Shown here one piece after another: positions 7,635-15,714 of a stretch of 61,924 nucleotides of DNA. Below the pieces are notes generated by a model. The model saw nothing but the letters and a program-made list of their open reading frames with translations. It had not been told where the DNA came from and ran no database searches. The position numbers were made by a program, and so were the translations under genes. The stretch is from Firmicutes bacterium UBA3871. GTDB taxonomy: Bacteria; Bacillota; Clostridia; Peptostreptococcales; Anaerovoracaceae. Position 1 is the stretch's first letter. Every line of letters begins with the position of its first letter. The stretch is from positions 1-61,924 of the forward strand of contig DGGP01000025.1 of the NCBI GenBank assembly GCA_002392265.1, written 5' to 3'.

Positions 7635-8480
7635 CTAAAAGAAAACTGCCTGAAGCATCTCGCGGGTTGCGTTTGCGCTTAGCGGATAATTGGATGTTTC
7701 GTATGTAAAGATCAAATTCTTTCCGAGGAAAATCCCATTTTGTTTATACTCTTCTATTTTGGCCATTGCGTCACAAGCGTAATCCCATTCTTCCAGTTTT
7801 CCGAAATGTTCAAAATAGATTTCCTTGCGTAATGGGATATCCAAAAGAGTAAAATCCGGATAACGGATGCGGCCGTTCTTTAGGCAGAGTGGCTTTTCAT
7901 AGTGGTATGGAATCCCTAAATCATAAAGGATATCTGCTATGATGGATTCTGATTTTGATCTGACCTTTTCACCTCTGCGGGTATCGTAGACTCTGCCTTC
8001 GGGCATTAATCCGCTTTCGCCGGGTTTATTATCCAGCCATTCCTTTACAAACATTTCGTCCGTTATGATGTATGGCATGATTAATTCTTTCCTGGTCGTA
8101 GATGCCTTTTGATAGGCATCGTCGGCACCGGGCGCTGAAAGCGCCCGAATGCTTTTTTCTATGCCTTTTAATTCTTTTGTAGCAAGTCTTAGAAACTCAC
8201 GATTGTAATCCTTTTGAGCTAACTCGGCAACAAGCTTCTTTTCAGCAACAGGGATGTAAACGCCGAATTTATCTTTTTTATTATTGTTTTCTTCTTTGTT
8301 TTCGTCTTTGCCTTCATCTTTGTTTTCATCGACTTTGTAAAAGCGCTCCTTTTTCCCGCTATGGGATACGCGGAGTCTGCCCTCAGGGAAGGAGGCGCTG
8401 GCTTTTTCAGCTTTTTTAATTTCCTTTTTTAGCAATGCGGCTCGCCCGCTTAATTCTTTAATAATCTCAGTCTTTCTCAT
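7635..8480 (-). CDS. Uncharacterised protein with PD-(D/E)XK nuclease-like C-terminus
   Basis: 281 residues. The N-terminal third is charged and predicted coiled (KELSGRAALLKKEIKKAEKA) with a Lys/Glu/Asn-rich linker near 50-70. The C-terminal ~120 residues show the spaced pattern of PD-(D/E)XK enzymes: SESIIADILYDLGIPYHYE (helix with Glu), RYPDFTLLD (the PD motif) and EIYFEHFGKL (E-x-x-G). The usual catalytic Lys near the second acid is not obvious. The start at 8480 has AAGGAG and AAAGGG upstream; the frame stays open far into the repeat array, but that part is repeat sequence. A DNA-cleavage role is inference; host, mobile or defence function is unknown. Confidence 0.65.
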   Translation of the reverse strand: MRKTEIIKELSGRAALLKKEIKKAEKASASFPEGRLRVSHSGKKERFYKVDENKDEGKDENKEENNNKKDKFGVYIPVAEKKLVAELAQKDYNREFLRLATKELKGIEKSIRALSAPGADDAYQKASTTRKELIMPYIITDEMFVKEWLDNKPGESGLMPEGRVYDTRRGEKVRSKSESIIADILYDLGIPYHYEKPLCLKNGRIRYPDFTLLDIPLRKEIYFEHFGKLEEWDYACDAMAKIEEYKQNGIFLGKNLIFTYETSNYPLSANATREMLQAVFF

Positions 8481-8516
8481 TATCCCTTTTCTCCTTTTCT
8501 CCAGTAAAAAATGTGT

Positions 8517-8896
8517 TTGGTTGACTCCAAATGCGGTTTCGCATTTTGGAGTCAACTGTTTTGATGCGAATTGGCCTGAATCCGGGTGATTCGACACCGG
8601 GTGGCGGTGGTTTGGTTGACTCCAAATGCGATTTTGCATTTTGGAGGCAACCGTTTTGGTGCAAATTGGCCTCAATCCGGGTGATTTTACGCCGGGTGGC
8701 GGTGGTTTGGTTGACTCCAAATGCGATTTTGCATTTTGGAGGCAACCGCTTTGGTGCAAATTGGCCTGAATCCGGGTGGTTTTACACCGGGTGGCGGGGA
8801 TTTGGTTGACTCCAAATGCGGTTTTGCATTTTGGAGTCAACTGCTTTGGTTCAAAGTGGCCTGAATCCGGGTGGTTTGACACCGGGTGGCGGCGGT
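8517..8896. repeat. Four tandem 95-bp units, each with a strong hairpin
   Basis: Copies begin at 8517, 8612, 8707 and 8802, an exact 95-bp period. Each opens with a dyad TTGACTCCAAATGCG / CGCATTTTGGAGTCAA (some copies have GGAGGCAA), then a GC-rich half with CCGGGTG...CACCGGGTGGCGG. Compensating variation is limited, so the copies are recent. Because 95 is not a multiple of three, the open frame through the array moves through different reading phases of the unit, which argues that the array is non-coding. It lies directly upstream of the nuclease-like gene. Confidence 0.88.
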
Positions 8897-8966
8897 TTTT
8901 CTGATTATCATTCCATATTTTACCATATAATTTATTTTTTGTAAATAAAAAAGATAAATTTCATAC

Positions 8967-8996
8967 TTGACAATACGTTATACTTCGTGTTACGAT
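8967..8996 (+). promoter_or_regulatory. Promoter and likely PadR operator
   Basis: TTGACA (8967-8972) and TACGAT (8991-8996) are 18 nt apart. An imperfect dyad CGTTATAC-TTC-GTGTTACG fills the spacer and -10, where a PadR-family repressor commonly binds to regulate its own operon. The start codon of the PadR gene lies 25 nt past the -10. Confidence 0.72.
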
Positions 8997-9020
8997 GTAC
9001 TCGTCGAAAGGAGGTATGAG

Positions 9021-9455
9021 ATGGACATTCAATTAAAACGCGGGCTACTCGACGTATGCGTGCTGGCCGCAATCCGAAACGAGGATTCATACGGCTATCG
9101 GATAATAAAGGACATGAAGCCATATCTGGAATTGTCCGAATCCACTCTATACACGATTCTGAAACGTCTCGAAACAGCAAATATGCTGACCGTCAGATCG
9201 GTCGAACATGAGGGGCGGCTCAGAAAGTACTATCATATCACACAGCAGGGGATTAACAGAATAGAGGAGTTCAGGGACGACTGGCAGGAAATTCTCTCAA
9301 TCTATCAGTTTATTAACTCAGCAAGCGCAGGCACCACCGGCACACCAACCGGCACACCAAACAGTAATCGCACCGACAGTGCAAACACTGCAGCAAATAC
9401 AGACACCTCTGCCCCATCAAACACAAATCACAGGGAGGATACTGACAATGACTAA
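9021..9455 (+). CDS. PadR-family transcriptional regulator
   Basis: 144 residues. The winged helix (about 1-90) follows the family closely: LKRGLLDVCVLAAI, SYGYRIIKDM, SESTLYTILKRLE and GRLRKYYHIT. These repressors sense diverse ligands or envelope stress. The start at 9021 has AAAGGAGG 6 nt ahead; the frame is open upstream but lacks a site. The last ~45 residues are a low-complexity Thr/Asn/Ser/Pro tail with repeated GTPTGTPN-like steps, longer than a standard 110-residue PadR. The gene overlaps the DUF1700 gene by 8 nt; PadR-DUF1700-DUF4097 is a recurrent Bacillota arrangement. Confidence 0.93.
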   Translation: MDIQLKRGLLDVCVLAAIRNEDSYGYRIIKDMKPYLELSESTLYTILKRLETANMLTVRSVEHEGRLRKYYHITQQGINRIEEFRDDWQEILSIYQFINSASAGTTGTPTGTPNSNRTDSANTAANTDTSAPSNTNHREDTDND

Positions 9456-10056
9456 GGAATTATTCATAAAAGAGCTTCGCGAAAAGCTCGCCGGATTTCC
9501 TCAAAATGAAATAGAGGAGCGTCTGAGCTTTTACAGCGAAATGATAGACGACCGCGTCGAGGACGGCCTGTCTGAAGACGAAGCCATTGCGGGAATCGGC
9601 ACGGTTGATGAAATAGCAGATCAGATTACAGCGGATATTCCGCTCACAAAAATCGTAAAGAACAAGGTAAAACCAAAGAGAAGCTTAAAGGGCTGGGAAG
9701 TGGCTCTGATAGTCCTCGGTTCACCTATCTGGCTGTCACTTGCACTCGCAGCGATCGCAATCCTGCTCGCTGTTTACATCGTACTGTGGGCATCAGTAAT
9801 CGTTGTTTACGCAATTGATTTCTCATTTGCAATTACTGCAATTTGCAGCATACCGGGCCTGTTCTTCATCCTGAAGTCGGGTAATATCGCAAGTGCTATA
9901 TTCTGCCTCGGCACAGGGATCACCTGCGCGGGTCTCGCTATTCTGATGTTCTTTGCATGCTTCTGCATAGCAAAGGGAATATTAAAGCTCACAAAAAACA
10001 TAGCGCTCGGAGTAAAGCGAGCATTTGTGGGAAAGGAGGAACCAGCCAATGAATAA
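9448..10056 (+). CDS. DUF1700 membrane protein
   Basis: 202 residues. A soluble N-terminal part (about 1-70; KELREKLAGFPQNEIEERLSFY broken by acidic DRVEDGLSEDEAI) matches the DUF1700/HAAS helical domain, which often partners a PadR regulator. Three to four hydrophobic segments follow, roughly 80-130 and 140-180. The C-terminus is basic and probably cytoplasmic. The ATG at 9448 has AGGGAGGA ahead and lies inside the end of the PadR gene. Family function is not established; an envelope-linked sensor or anti-regulator role is inferred from context. Confidence 0.88.
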   Translation: MTKELFIKELREKLAGFPQNEIEERLSFYSEMIDDRVEDGLSEDEAIAGIGTVDEIADQITADIPLTKIVKNKVKPKRSLKGWEVALIVLGSPIWLSLALAAIAILLAVYIVLWASVIVVYAIDFSFAITAICSIPGLFFILKSGNIASAIFCLGTGITCAGLAILMFFACFCIAKGILKLTKNIALGVKRAFVGKEEPANE

Positions 10057-11020
10057 ATCCAAAACACTTATAATAGTCGCTGCCGTACTCACAGTAGTAG
10101 GTCTGATTACATGCGGCATTTCATTCGCTGCGCTCGACTTCGACCCTGCCAGACTAAGCTCCGGCAACTTTCAGACAAACGAGTACAGCCTGACCGAAGA
10201 TTTCCAAAATATAAATATAACTATTGATTCCGCAAAGGTTGAAATCCTTCCTTCGGAAACGGGCGAATGCCTCATTGAATGCCGCGAGGACAGAAACACG
10301 CCTTATAATGTAGCGGTAAACGGGGCTACGCTCGTAATCACACAGCAAAAGAACCGCAGCTTTAACATCGGACTCTTTACCGAAAATCCGGCAGTAACGC
10401 TTTACCTGCCAAAGGAAACCTACTCAAGCCTGACGCTCGAAACCGATTCGGGCGATGTGGTAATCTCCGACGGTTTCACCTTCTCAAGCGTCGATGTTAA
10501 TGTCGACCTCGGCAGCGTATACTGCTCGGCCGATGTTTCGGGAATGCTTTCCGTCGAAACGGATGCAGGCGAAATTTCGGTAAACGATGTATCTGCAGGC
10601 GCAATCAAGCTTTCTACTGATATCGGCGATATCGCGGTAGCCTCCGCGGACTGCGCCGGCAATCTCGAGATTACCAGTGATACCGGCAAGGTTACGCTAA
10701 AGCACGTGACCTGCGAAAGCCTCACATCTAAAGGCGACACCGGCAGCCTGATTATGACAGGCACTGTCGCAAGCGGCAGATTTGATTTAAAGCGCCAGAC
10801 AGGCGACATATGGCTTAACGGCTGTGATGCTGCGGAGATTTATGCCAAGACAGACACAGGCTCCATCACCGGCATGCTGCTTTCCGACAAGGTCTTCCTG
10901 GCAAGCTCTGATACAGGCAGCATCAGTGTTCCAAAGACTACCACCGGCGGCAGATGCGAAATCATCACAGACACAGGCGATATCGACTTAGTAATAGAAT
11001 CAAAAGGGGATAAAATATAG
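10049..11020 (+). CDS. DUF4097 beta-repeat (toast-rack) envelope protein
   Basis: 323 residues, anchored by one N-terminal membrane segment (about 5-30) and otherwise predicted all-beta and extracytoplasmic. The body repeats an S/T-D-T-G-x-I/V element about every 17-20 residues (LETDSGDVVI, LSTDIGDIAV, ITSDTGKVTL, AKTDTGSITG, ASSDTGSISV, ITDTGDIDLV), the signature of the DUF4097/putative adhesin family. The start at 10049 has AAAGGAGGA and overlaps the DUF1700 gene by 8 nt. Biochemical role unknown; with PadR and DUF1700 it likely belongs to a cell-envelope stress response. Confidence 0.87.
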   Translation: MNKSKTLIIVAAVLTVVGLITCGISFAALDFDPARLSSGNFQTNEYSLTEDFQNINITIDSAKVEILPSETGECLIECREDRNTPYNVAVNGATLVITQQKNRSFNIGLFTENPAVTLYLPKETYSSLTLETDSGDVVISDGFTFSSVDVNVDLGSVYCSADVSGMLSVETDAGEISVNDVSAGAIKLSTDIGDIAVASADCAGNLEITSDTGKVTLKHVTCESLTSKGDTGSLIMTGTVASGRFDLKRQTGDIWLNGCDAAEIYAKTDTGSITGMLLSDKVFLASSDTGSISVPKTTTGGRCEIITDTGDIDLVIESKGDKI

Positions 11021-11046
11021 ACATTAAAATACGGGGCAATCGTTAA

Positions 11047-11085
11047 AACAGGCAATCGACCGAAGCCGATTGCCTGTTGTTTTAC
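11047..11085 (+). terminator. Intrinsic terminator of the PadR operon
   Basis: AACAGGCAATCG (11047-11058) pairs perfectly with CGATTGCCTGTT (11067-11078) around an 8-nt loop and is followed by a T-rich stretch. It lies 26 nt past the DUF4097 stop codon. Confidence 0.85.
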
Positions 11086-11111
11086 CCTTTACTTTTTATT
11101 ATTTAACGACA

Positions 11112-11204
11112 TTATTTAACGACTTTTTCGCAAAATCTCTCTATCATCACCGCAATCTGCGCACGGTTTGCAAGCGCATAAGGCGCGAATTTTCCTCCTT
11201 CATC
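11112..11204 (-). pseudogene. C-terminal half of an SLH domain, in frame after the stop of the next gene
   Basis: Directly after the TGA (11205-11207) of the SLH-transglutaminase gene, the same frame continues for 30 codons as DEGGKFAPYALANRAQ followed by IAVMIERFCEKVVK and then TAA. The G-x-F-x-P-x-x-x-x-x-R-A-Q-x-A-x-M pattern is the second half of an SLH repeat. The first half of that repeat is missing. A 13-bp tandem duplication (ATTATTTAACGAC, 11098-11123) marks its end. It looks like a leftover of a deletion or recombination between SLH genes. Confidence 0.7.
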
Positions 11205-12593
11205 TCATTTCACCTCGTCTTCGTTCCAAATTCTGTCCTTTGCCAGTCCTTCTTTTGACACGCAAAAGTACGAATAATCACCATAATCCGGATTGGCATT
11301 TGCAGTATCCGCATAGGTAACATCTATATAAGTTATTTCACCATCAATCATGGCTCTGGTCCAGATGTGGTGATCTGTCCCAAACCTGTTTTTAATCTTT
11401 CCCGGCACGCTTTCGCACCAAATCCCGACGGATTTCAGCATGGTATTCAGCAGGTTTGTATATCCCTGACATACCGTCTTTCCCGTAGTCACAGCGCTGT
11501 AGCCAAAATGCCTGATCTTGTTTGCTGAGGAGTTGTCATATGAACATTTCCTGCAAACATAGGCAAAGATTGCTTTCGCCTTTTCCTTTTCGCTCATATC
11601 CGCAGTGATTTTTCCCTCTTCAATGAGCTTTTCTGTCTCCGCCTGAGTCAGTTCAAAGAATTCCTTTCGCATCGACGCCAGCCGGTCATCTTCAAACTCC
11701 GAGTTTTTCATAGTCACCTTTAAAACAAAGGTGTTCCTTATATATCCCGATTCAACGCTTGTATTCAGATAATAGCAGAAATATTCATTGCACCTTTCGT
11801 AGCACGATGTATATGCATCAAGGACGTTCTGGCAAATCGCATCCGCAAATTCATCCGATTCCACGGTAAAATCACCCGAATAAATCGCAGTATATTCGGA
11901 CAGGTTATTCCTGCCCATGTACATGATTATCTTTTCCCAATCGGATACCTCCACGGGATTTCTGAACTTGAACCCCTCCGCATCCGCAAGATAAGTCAGC
12001 TGCTTTAGCTCAAGGCAGTCATAATTTGCCGTGCGGTATACCAGCGCTGCCGTTTCGGCCCTGCTGATATCAGAATCTCCGTTAAACGAATATCCGTCTC
12101 CGCCCGCAACGCCCGTAACTATATCCTTTTGATACAGAATCTCCGCATTATCACTGTCTGTATCGATAAAAACATCCGAAGGATGTGAAGCATTTTCCCA
12201 TCCCATGCTTTTTACGATATACCCGGCCACATCCTCGCGACTCGCATAGCCTTCGGGATCGTAGGTGCCCATCTCGGCAATGCCGTACTCGTCCGCAGCG
12301 CTTAATATATTGCTGTACCACATATATCCCTCGTCGCCCGGGTTCACAAGAGTTTTAATCTCTTTGCCTGATATGGAAAGCACCAGCTTTAATATCTCTG
12401 CATGCTTCACATTCGAAGCAGGGCTAAAGCATCCGCCGCCCACACCGTTTATCGCTCCGCTGTCCGATAGCTCGTCCACATAGCTGTAAAACCACGCATC
12501 CTTTGGAACATCATAAAATTCAGCCGCAAATACGCTCACGGTAAACGCCGAAACCAGAGCTGCCGCAATCAGTAATATCCTCAGATGTTTCAT
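11205..12593 (-). CDS. Secreted SLH-domain protein with transglutaminase-like domain
   Basis: 462 residues with a signal peptide (about 1-23, ending VFAAEF). Three SLH-like repeats (about 25-200; landmarks FYDVPKDAWFYSYV, GYMWYSNILSAADEYGI, DISRAETAALVYRTA) should anchor it to secondary wall polymer. The C-terminal domain (about 320-450) has the transglutaminase-like Cys/His/Asp order: TGKTVCQGYTNLLNTML, DHHIWTRAMIDG and YIDVTYADT. Likely a surface peptidase or cross-linking enzyme; the substrate is unknown. GAGAGG precedes the ATG. Last gene of the eight-gene run, 58 nt after the MFS gene. See the SLH remnant downstream. Confidence 0.85.
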   Translation of the reverse strand: MKHLRILLIAAALVSAFTVSVFAAEFYDVPKDAWFYSYVDELSDSGAINGVGGGCFSPASNVKHAEILKLVLSISGKEIKTLVNPGDEGYMWYSNILSAADEYGIAEMGTYDPEGYASREDVAGYIVKSMGWENASHPSDVFIDTDSDNAEILYQKDIVTGVAGGDGYSFNGDSDISRAETAALVYRTANYDCLELKQLTYLADAEGFKFRNPVEVSDWEKIIMYMGRNNLSEYTAIYSGDFTVESDEFADAICQNVLDAYTSCYERCNEYFCYYLNTSVESGYIRNTFVLKVTMKNSEFEDDRLASMRKEFFELTQAETEKLIEEGKITADMSEKEKAKAIFAYVCRKCSYDNSSANKIRHFGYSAVTTGKTVCQGYTNLLNTMLKSVGIWCESVPGKIKNRFGTDHHIWTRAMIDGEITYIDVTYADTANANPDYGDYSYFCVSKEGLAKDRIWNEDEVK

Positions 12594-12651
12594 ATTGTAC
12601 CTCTCATAATATTCCTCTCAACCCAAGCACAACCGCAGGTGCCCTCCTCAC

Positions 12652-13890
12652 CTACCGTTTTCCGCTCGCCGACATCACGAAATAAGCAATTGCCGATACT
12701 GCGCAAAGCCCGCCGCAAAGCAGCCACCCCTGGCTGATTGTATGCCCCGCCAGGAAATACCCCATCAGCATTGGACCCACCGCACGGCCTGTGCCCTGAA
12801 TGATGTCGTATATCGACTGATATCTTGCACGATATCTGACAGGTGCATGGCTTGCTATAAATACGCCGACATTGCTCGCGCCGATGACTTCACCGGAGGT
12901 CCAGACTGCGACAAGCATGTACATTATCGGCAGATTGTGAGTAAACGCATAGCCCGCAAAGCCTGCCGCAAACATCACACTTCCTATCGCAAGGTTGAAT
13001 ATGACATTTCTTTTCTTTAAGACATACACAAACAGCGGCGTAAGCAGGAACACCGTAAAGCCGTTCAGCGACCAAATGACGCCGTAAGCCCTGCTGCCCA
13101 CCTCTATACCAAAGAAGTCTTCCATATCAAGCGGCAGCATATAGCCAATCTGCGAATAGCCGAATGCCGAAGTCATCGCCAGCGCAGCGACTACTACCAG
13201 TATCGGATCGCTGAGAAGCTGCAGTAAAAGATTTTTCTTTGGGGGAGCCAGAGCTTTGTCCGAGAGGACATCCGTCACATCGCTTTCCGCACTTTTCAAG
13301 CTTTCAGAATCGGGCGTCTCATCCCTTATCATCAAAAGTATCAGAATGACCGAAATCAAATTTATCAGCGCATTTCCCCAGAAAATCCAGCGCAGATAGT
13401 GTACGAACAGAAATCCCGCTATCATTGGGCCGAAGGCATAGCCGAGATTAAAGCCCAAATAAACCAGCGACATGCTCTCACGCCTGTTCTCAGGCCTCGT
13501 AAAATCCATCATCATTGCCGAAATGGCAGGTGCCGCAGCGTTTACAAAGAAGAAGCCCGCAAATATGAATTTCAATACATATGGTTTATCAATCAGAAAG
13601 CCGGTGATCAGAAAAGATATCTCACCGAACGTCATCAGCACCACATATGTCATTTTACGCGAAAAAATATCCGCAAGTTTTCCTCCCAAAAGTGTCGCTG
13701 GCAGCATAATTACCGCCAGTAGCATCAGATATCCTGATATAGTAATTTCCGAATATCCCAGCTTGCTGCTCATGAAAAGTGTCAGGAAGGAATAAACAAA
13801 GGACCCCATGGCAGCGATAATTCGTGCAAGGAACAGCACATATATCCTGCCCGGCAGTCCAAAGTATTGCTTAATAAATCCCAAACTCAT
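12652..13890 (-). CDS. Major facilitator superfamily transporter
   Basis: 412 residues with about 12 hydrophobic segments. Landmarks are the loop 2-3 motif GGKLADIFSRKMTY (the GxLaDrxGrr signature) near residue 68 and the paired segment NRRESMSLVYLGFNLGYAFGP near 135, typical of drug/H+ antiporters of the DHA1 type. The central loop (about 195-225) is hydrophilic and acidic. Inner-membrane efflux of a small molecule is expected; the substrate cannot be read from sequence. It follows the phosphoesterase gene by 18 nt in the same run. Confidence 0.88.
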   Translation of the reverse strand: MSLGFIKQYFGLPGRIYVLFLARIIAAMGSFVYSFLTLFMSSKLGYSEITISGYLMLLAVIMLPATLLGGKLADIFSRKMTYVVLMTFGEISFLITGFLIDKPYVLKFIFAGFFFVNAAAPAISAMMMDFTRPENRRESMSLVYLGFNLGYAFGPMIAGFLFVHYLRWIFWGNALINLISVILILLMIRDETPDSESLKSAESDVTDVLSDKALAPPKKNLLLQLLSDPILVVVAALAMTSAFGYSQIGYMLPLDMEDFFGIEVGSRAYGVIWSLNGFTVFLLTPLFVYVLKKRNVIFNLAIGSVMFAAGFAGYAFTHNLPIMYMLVAVWTSGEVIGASNVGVFIASHAPVRYRARYQSIYDIIQGTGRAVGPMLMGYFLAGHTISQGWLLCGGLCAVSAIAYFVMSASGKR

Positions 13891-13908
13891 TTTATCTGTA
13901 ACAATTAA

Positions 13909-14469
13909 CTAAATATCAAAGTACATGTACGGTTCACCTGTTTCGAGGTCATACCATACGAAATGATTGCCGTCCAAAACCATATAGCTGTGGTGGCTGC
14001 CTTCCTTCGGTATTGAAACGGAACCCGGATTGAGATATGTGAAATCTTTTCCGGACTCGCCTCCAAAGTGCACGAGGGCAGGTACATGTGTATGCCCGTG
14101 GAGCAGGATATCACCCTTTTTCATCTTTGGCGGATTATCCATGTTAAACACATGCCCATGAGTCAGGTAGATTACGTGTCCGTTTACATAGAGGACACCG
14201 CTTTCGGTCAGAACCGGAAAATCCAAAACCATCTGATCTACATCTGCCTCGCAGTTTCCTCTGATTGCGATTATTTCATCAGAAATCCCGTTCAGGAGCT
14301 TTGCCGACAGCTTTGTGTCGTAATCCCGCGGCAGATCGTTGCGCGGACCGTGATACAAAAGATCTCCGAGAGTCAGGAGCTTTTCCGCTCCCGACTCCTT
14401 GTATTTTTCTATCAGTTTTTCAATGTAATATGCAGATCCGTGAAGATCTGATGCTATAAGTAACTTCAT
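13909..14469 (-). CDS. YfcE/MJ0936-type metallophosphoesterase
   Basis: 186 residues, the normal size for small calcineurin-like phosphodiesterases. Metal-binding motifs appear in order: ASDLHG (6-11), LGDLLYHGPRN (near 38), RGNCEADV (near 71), THGH (near 104) and HGHTHVP (near 124). Expected activity is hydrolysis of phosphodiesters or phosphomonoesters in the cytoplasm; the physiological substrate is unknown. GGAGG lies 5-6 nt before the ATG. The gene lies 10 nt after the surface beta-helix gene. Confidence 0.92.
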   Translation of the reverse strand: MKLLIASDLHGSAYYIEKLIEKYKESGAEKLLTLGDLLYHGPRNDLPRDYDTKLSAKLLNGISDEIIAIRGNCEADVDQMVLDFPVLTESGVLYVNGHVIYLTHGHVFNMDNPPKMKKGDILLHGHTHVPALVHFGGESGKDFTYLNPGSVSIPKEGSHHSYMVLDGNHFVWYDLETGEPYMYFDI

Positions 14470-14479
14470 TTTTCCTCCG

Positions 14480-15688
14480 TCAGTGTGCAGGTTCTATCAT
14501 CGTAACTCTGCTCGTAACCGCTGCCGCATCGACAACCTGTGCCCACGCATCATCATCGAAAGTGCAATTTACAAATCTGTAGTAGCTGCTGTCAATTCCG
14601 CCCAAAAGGCCACCTGAAAGGTTTGAGAAGCTACACTTCGAAAATGTCAGCGAGCTTTCATTGCATTCAAACATCGTATATTCCATGCAATTTTTGAAAG
14701 CGCAGTTTGTAAATGTCGCATTGCTCAGATTGTATGCACTGATGACACCGTAAGAGCAGTCTCTGATTGTCGTGTTTTCCGAAATCAGATTGTCCGTATT
14801 GTAGGCTTCGATGCCGTACGTCCCGCAGCCGTAAAGGTCGAGGCTCATCAGTCTGACCTTTTTTGAATCGGTAAAGTTCAAAACCGAACCTGCACAGCTG
14901 CCCTTTTCAATGGTATGACCCATTGTCAGGTTCGTCAGGTAAATGCCCTCACAGCCGTCAAATGCCAAAACATCGGCATATCTCGGCTCAACTACAAGCT
15001 GAACAAAATCTGTCGAAACGGCAGGCTCGATAAAGAGGTTTCTCACGTTCTTTATCAGCAGCTCCTTCCCGTCGAAGACTTCACTGATTCCTACATTCGG
15101 GAGATACATTTCGATTTCCTCTGTCTGATATTTGTTGGAATGCTCTTCAATCCATTCGGTCAGGTTATATGTCCCGGCAGCCAGCTGAATCTTGTGGTTA
15201 GACCCGATAGCGTTTATCAGCTCACCCACATTTCTGACATAATATGTACTCCATGTCTTTGTAACATCAACTCTCCTGTCGACGCCGTTCCAGGAAACAT
15301 TTGCGCCCATTGCCTCGGACACGGCTCTGACCGGAACCAGAGTGCGTCCTCCGACAATCTTTGCAGGCACATCTATAGTGATTTTATGACCGTCGCCCAT
15401 GTGAATGACATTTTTTCCGATCTGCAGGCTGAGTGAATTATCACCCCAGTCAGCAAGCACTGTCTGAGTTTCCTTTTCCCACCCCACATTCACATTTAAA
15501 GCTTCGAATATTGCGCGAAGAGGAACCAGAGTGCGACCGTCCTCAATAATAGGCGGCTGGTCCATAACCAGCTGCTGTCCGTTCACAAAAACGGTTATTT
15601 CCTTTGCCGCTGCACCGAATGCGCTAACAGGCACAGAGATTGTAAAAACAACCAATAATACGAGTATTATTGCCAGTGTCTTTTTCAT
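14480..15688 (-). CDS. Surface protein: copper-amine-oxidase N-domain pair plus right-handed beta-helix
   Basis: 402 residues. Signal peptide about 1-27. Two copper-amine-oxidase-N-like modules follow, each with the DGRTLVPLRAIFEAL / GGRTLVPVRAVSEAM signature (about 45-75 and 110-135); this module is widespread as an envelope domain in Bacillota and does not imply an oxidase. From about 200 the sequence is a parallel beta-helix, with stacked short turns (KKVRLMSLDLYGCGTYGI, NLISENTTIRDCSYGVI, NATFTNCAFKNC, LTFSKCSFSNL). Probably secreted or wall-associated and possibly carbohydrate-binding. No catalytic motif was recognised. Confidence 0.83.
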   Translation of the reverse strand: MKKTLAIILVLLVVFTISVPVSAFGAAAKEITVFVNGQQLVMDQPPIIEDGRTLVPLRAIFEALNVNVGWEKETQTVLADWGDNSLSLQIGKNVIHMGDGHKITIDVPAKIVGGRTLVPVRAVSEAMGANVSWNGVDRRVDVTKTWSTYYVRNVGELINAIGSNHKIQLAAGTYNLTEWIEEHSNKYQTEEIEMYLPNVGISEVFDGKELLIKNVRNLFIEPAVSTDFVQLVVEPRYADVLAFDGCEGIYLTNLTMGHTIEKGSCAGSVLNFTDSKKVRLMSLDLYGCGTYGIEAYNTDNLISENTTIRDCSYGVISAYNLSNATFTNCAFKNCMEYTMFECNESSLTFSKCSFSNLSGGLLGGIDSSYYRFVNCTFDDDAWAQVVDAAAVTSRVTMIEPAH

Positions 15689-15714
15689 GATACTGCCTTT
15701 CTTTGCAAGTTTTA

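Noticed and set aside
8481..8882. A 5' extension of the nuclease-like gene through the 95-bp repeats, adding 134 codons
   Set aside because: The added residues are the repeat unit read in three successive phases, with no ribosome site at the far ATG, while 8480 has a good one.
8517..8896. A CRISPR array in the 95-bp repeats
   Set aside because: The whole 95-bp unit repeats; there are no variable spacers and no cas genes.
11205..11207. TGA recoding (selenocysteine or tryptophan) joining the SLH remnant to the transglutaminase gene
   Set aside because: No selenocysteine-insertion stem is apparent, and the remnant lacks the first half of the SLH fold, so a scar is simpler.
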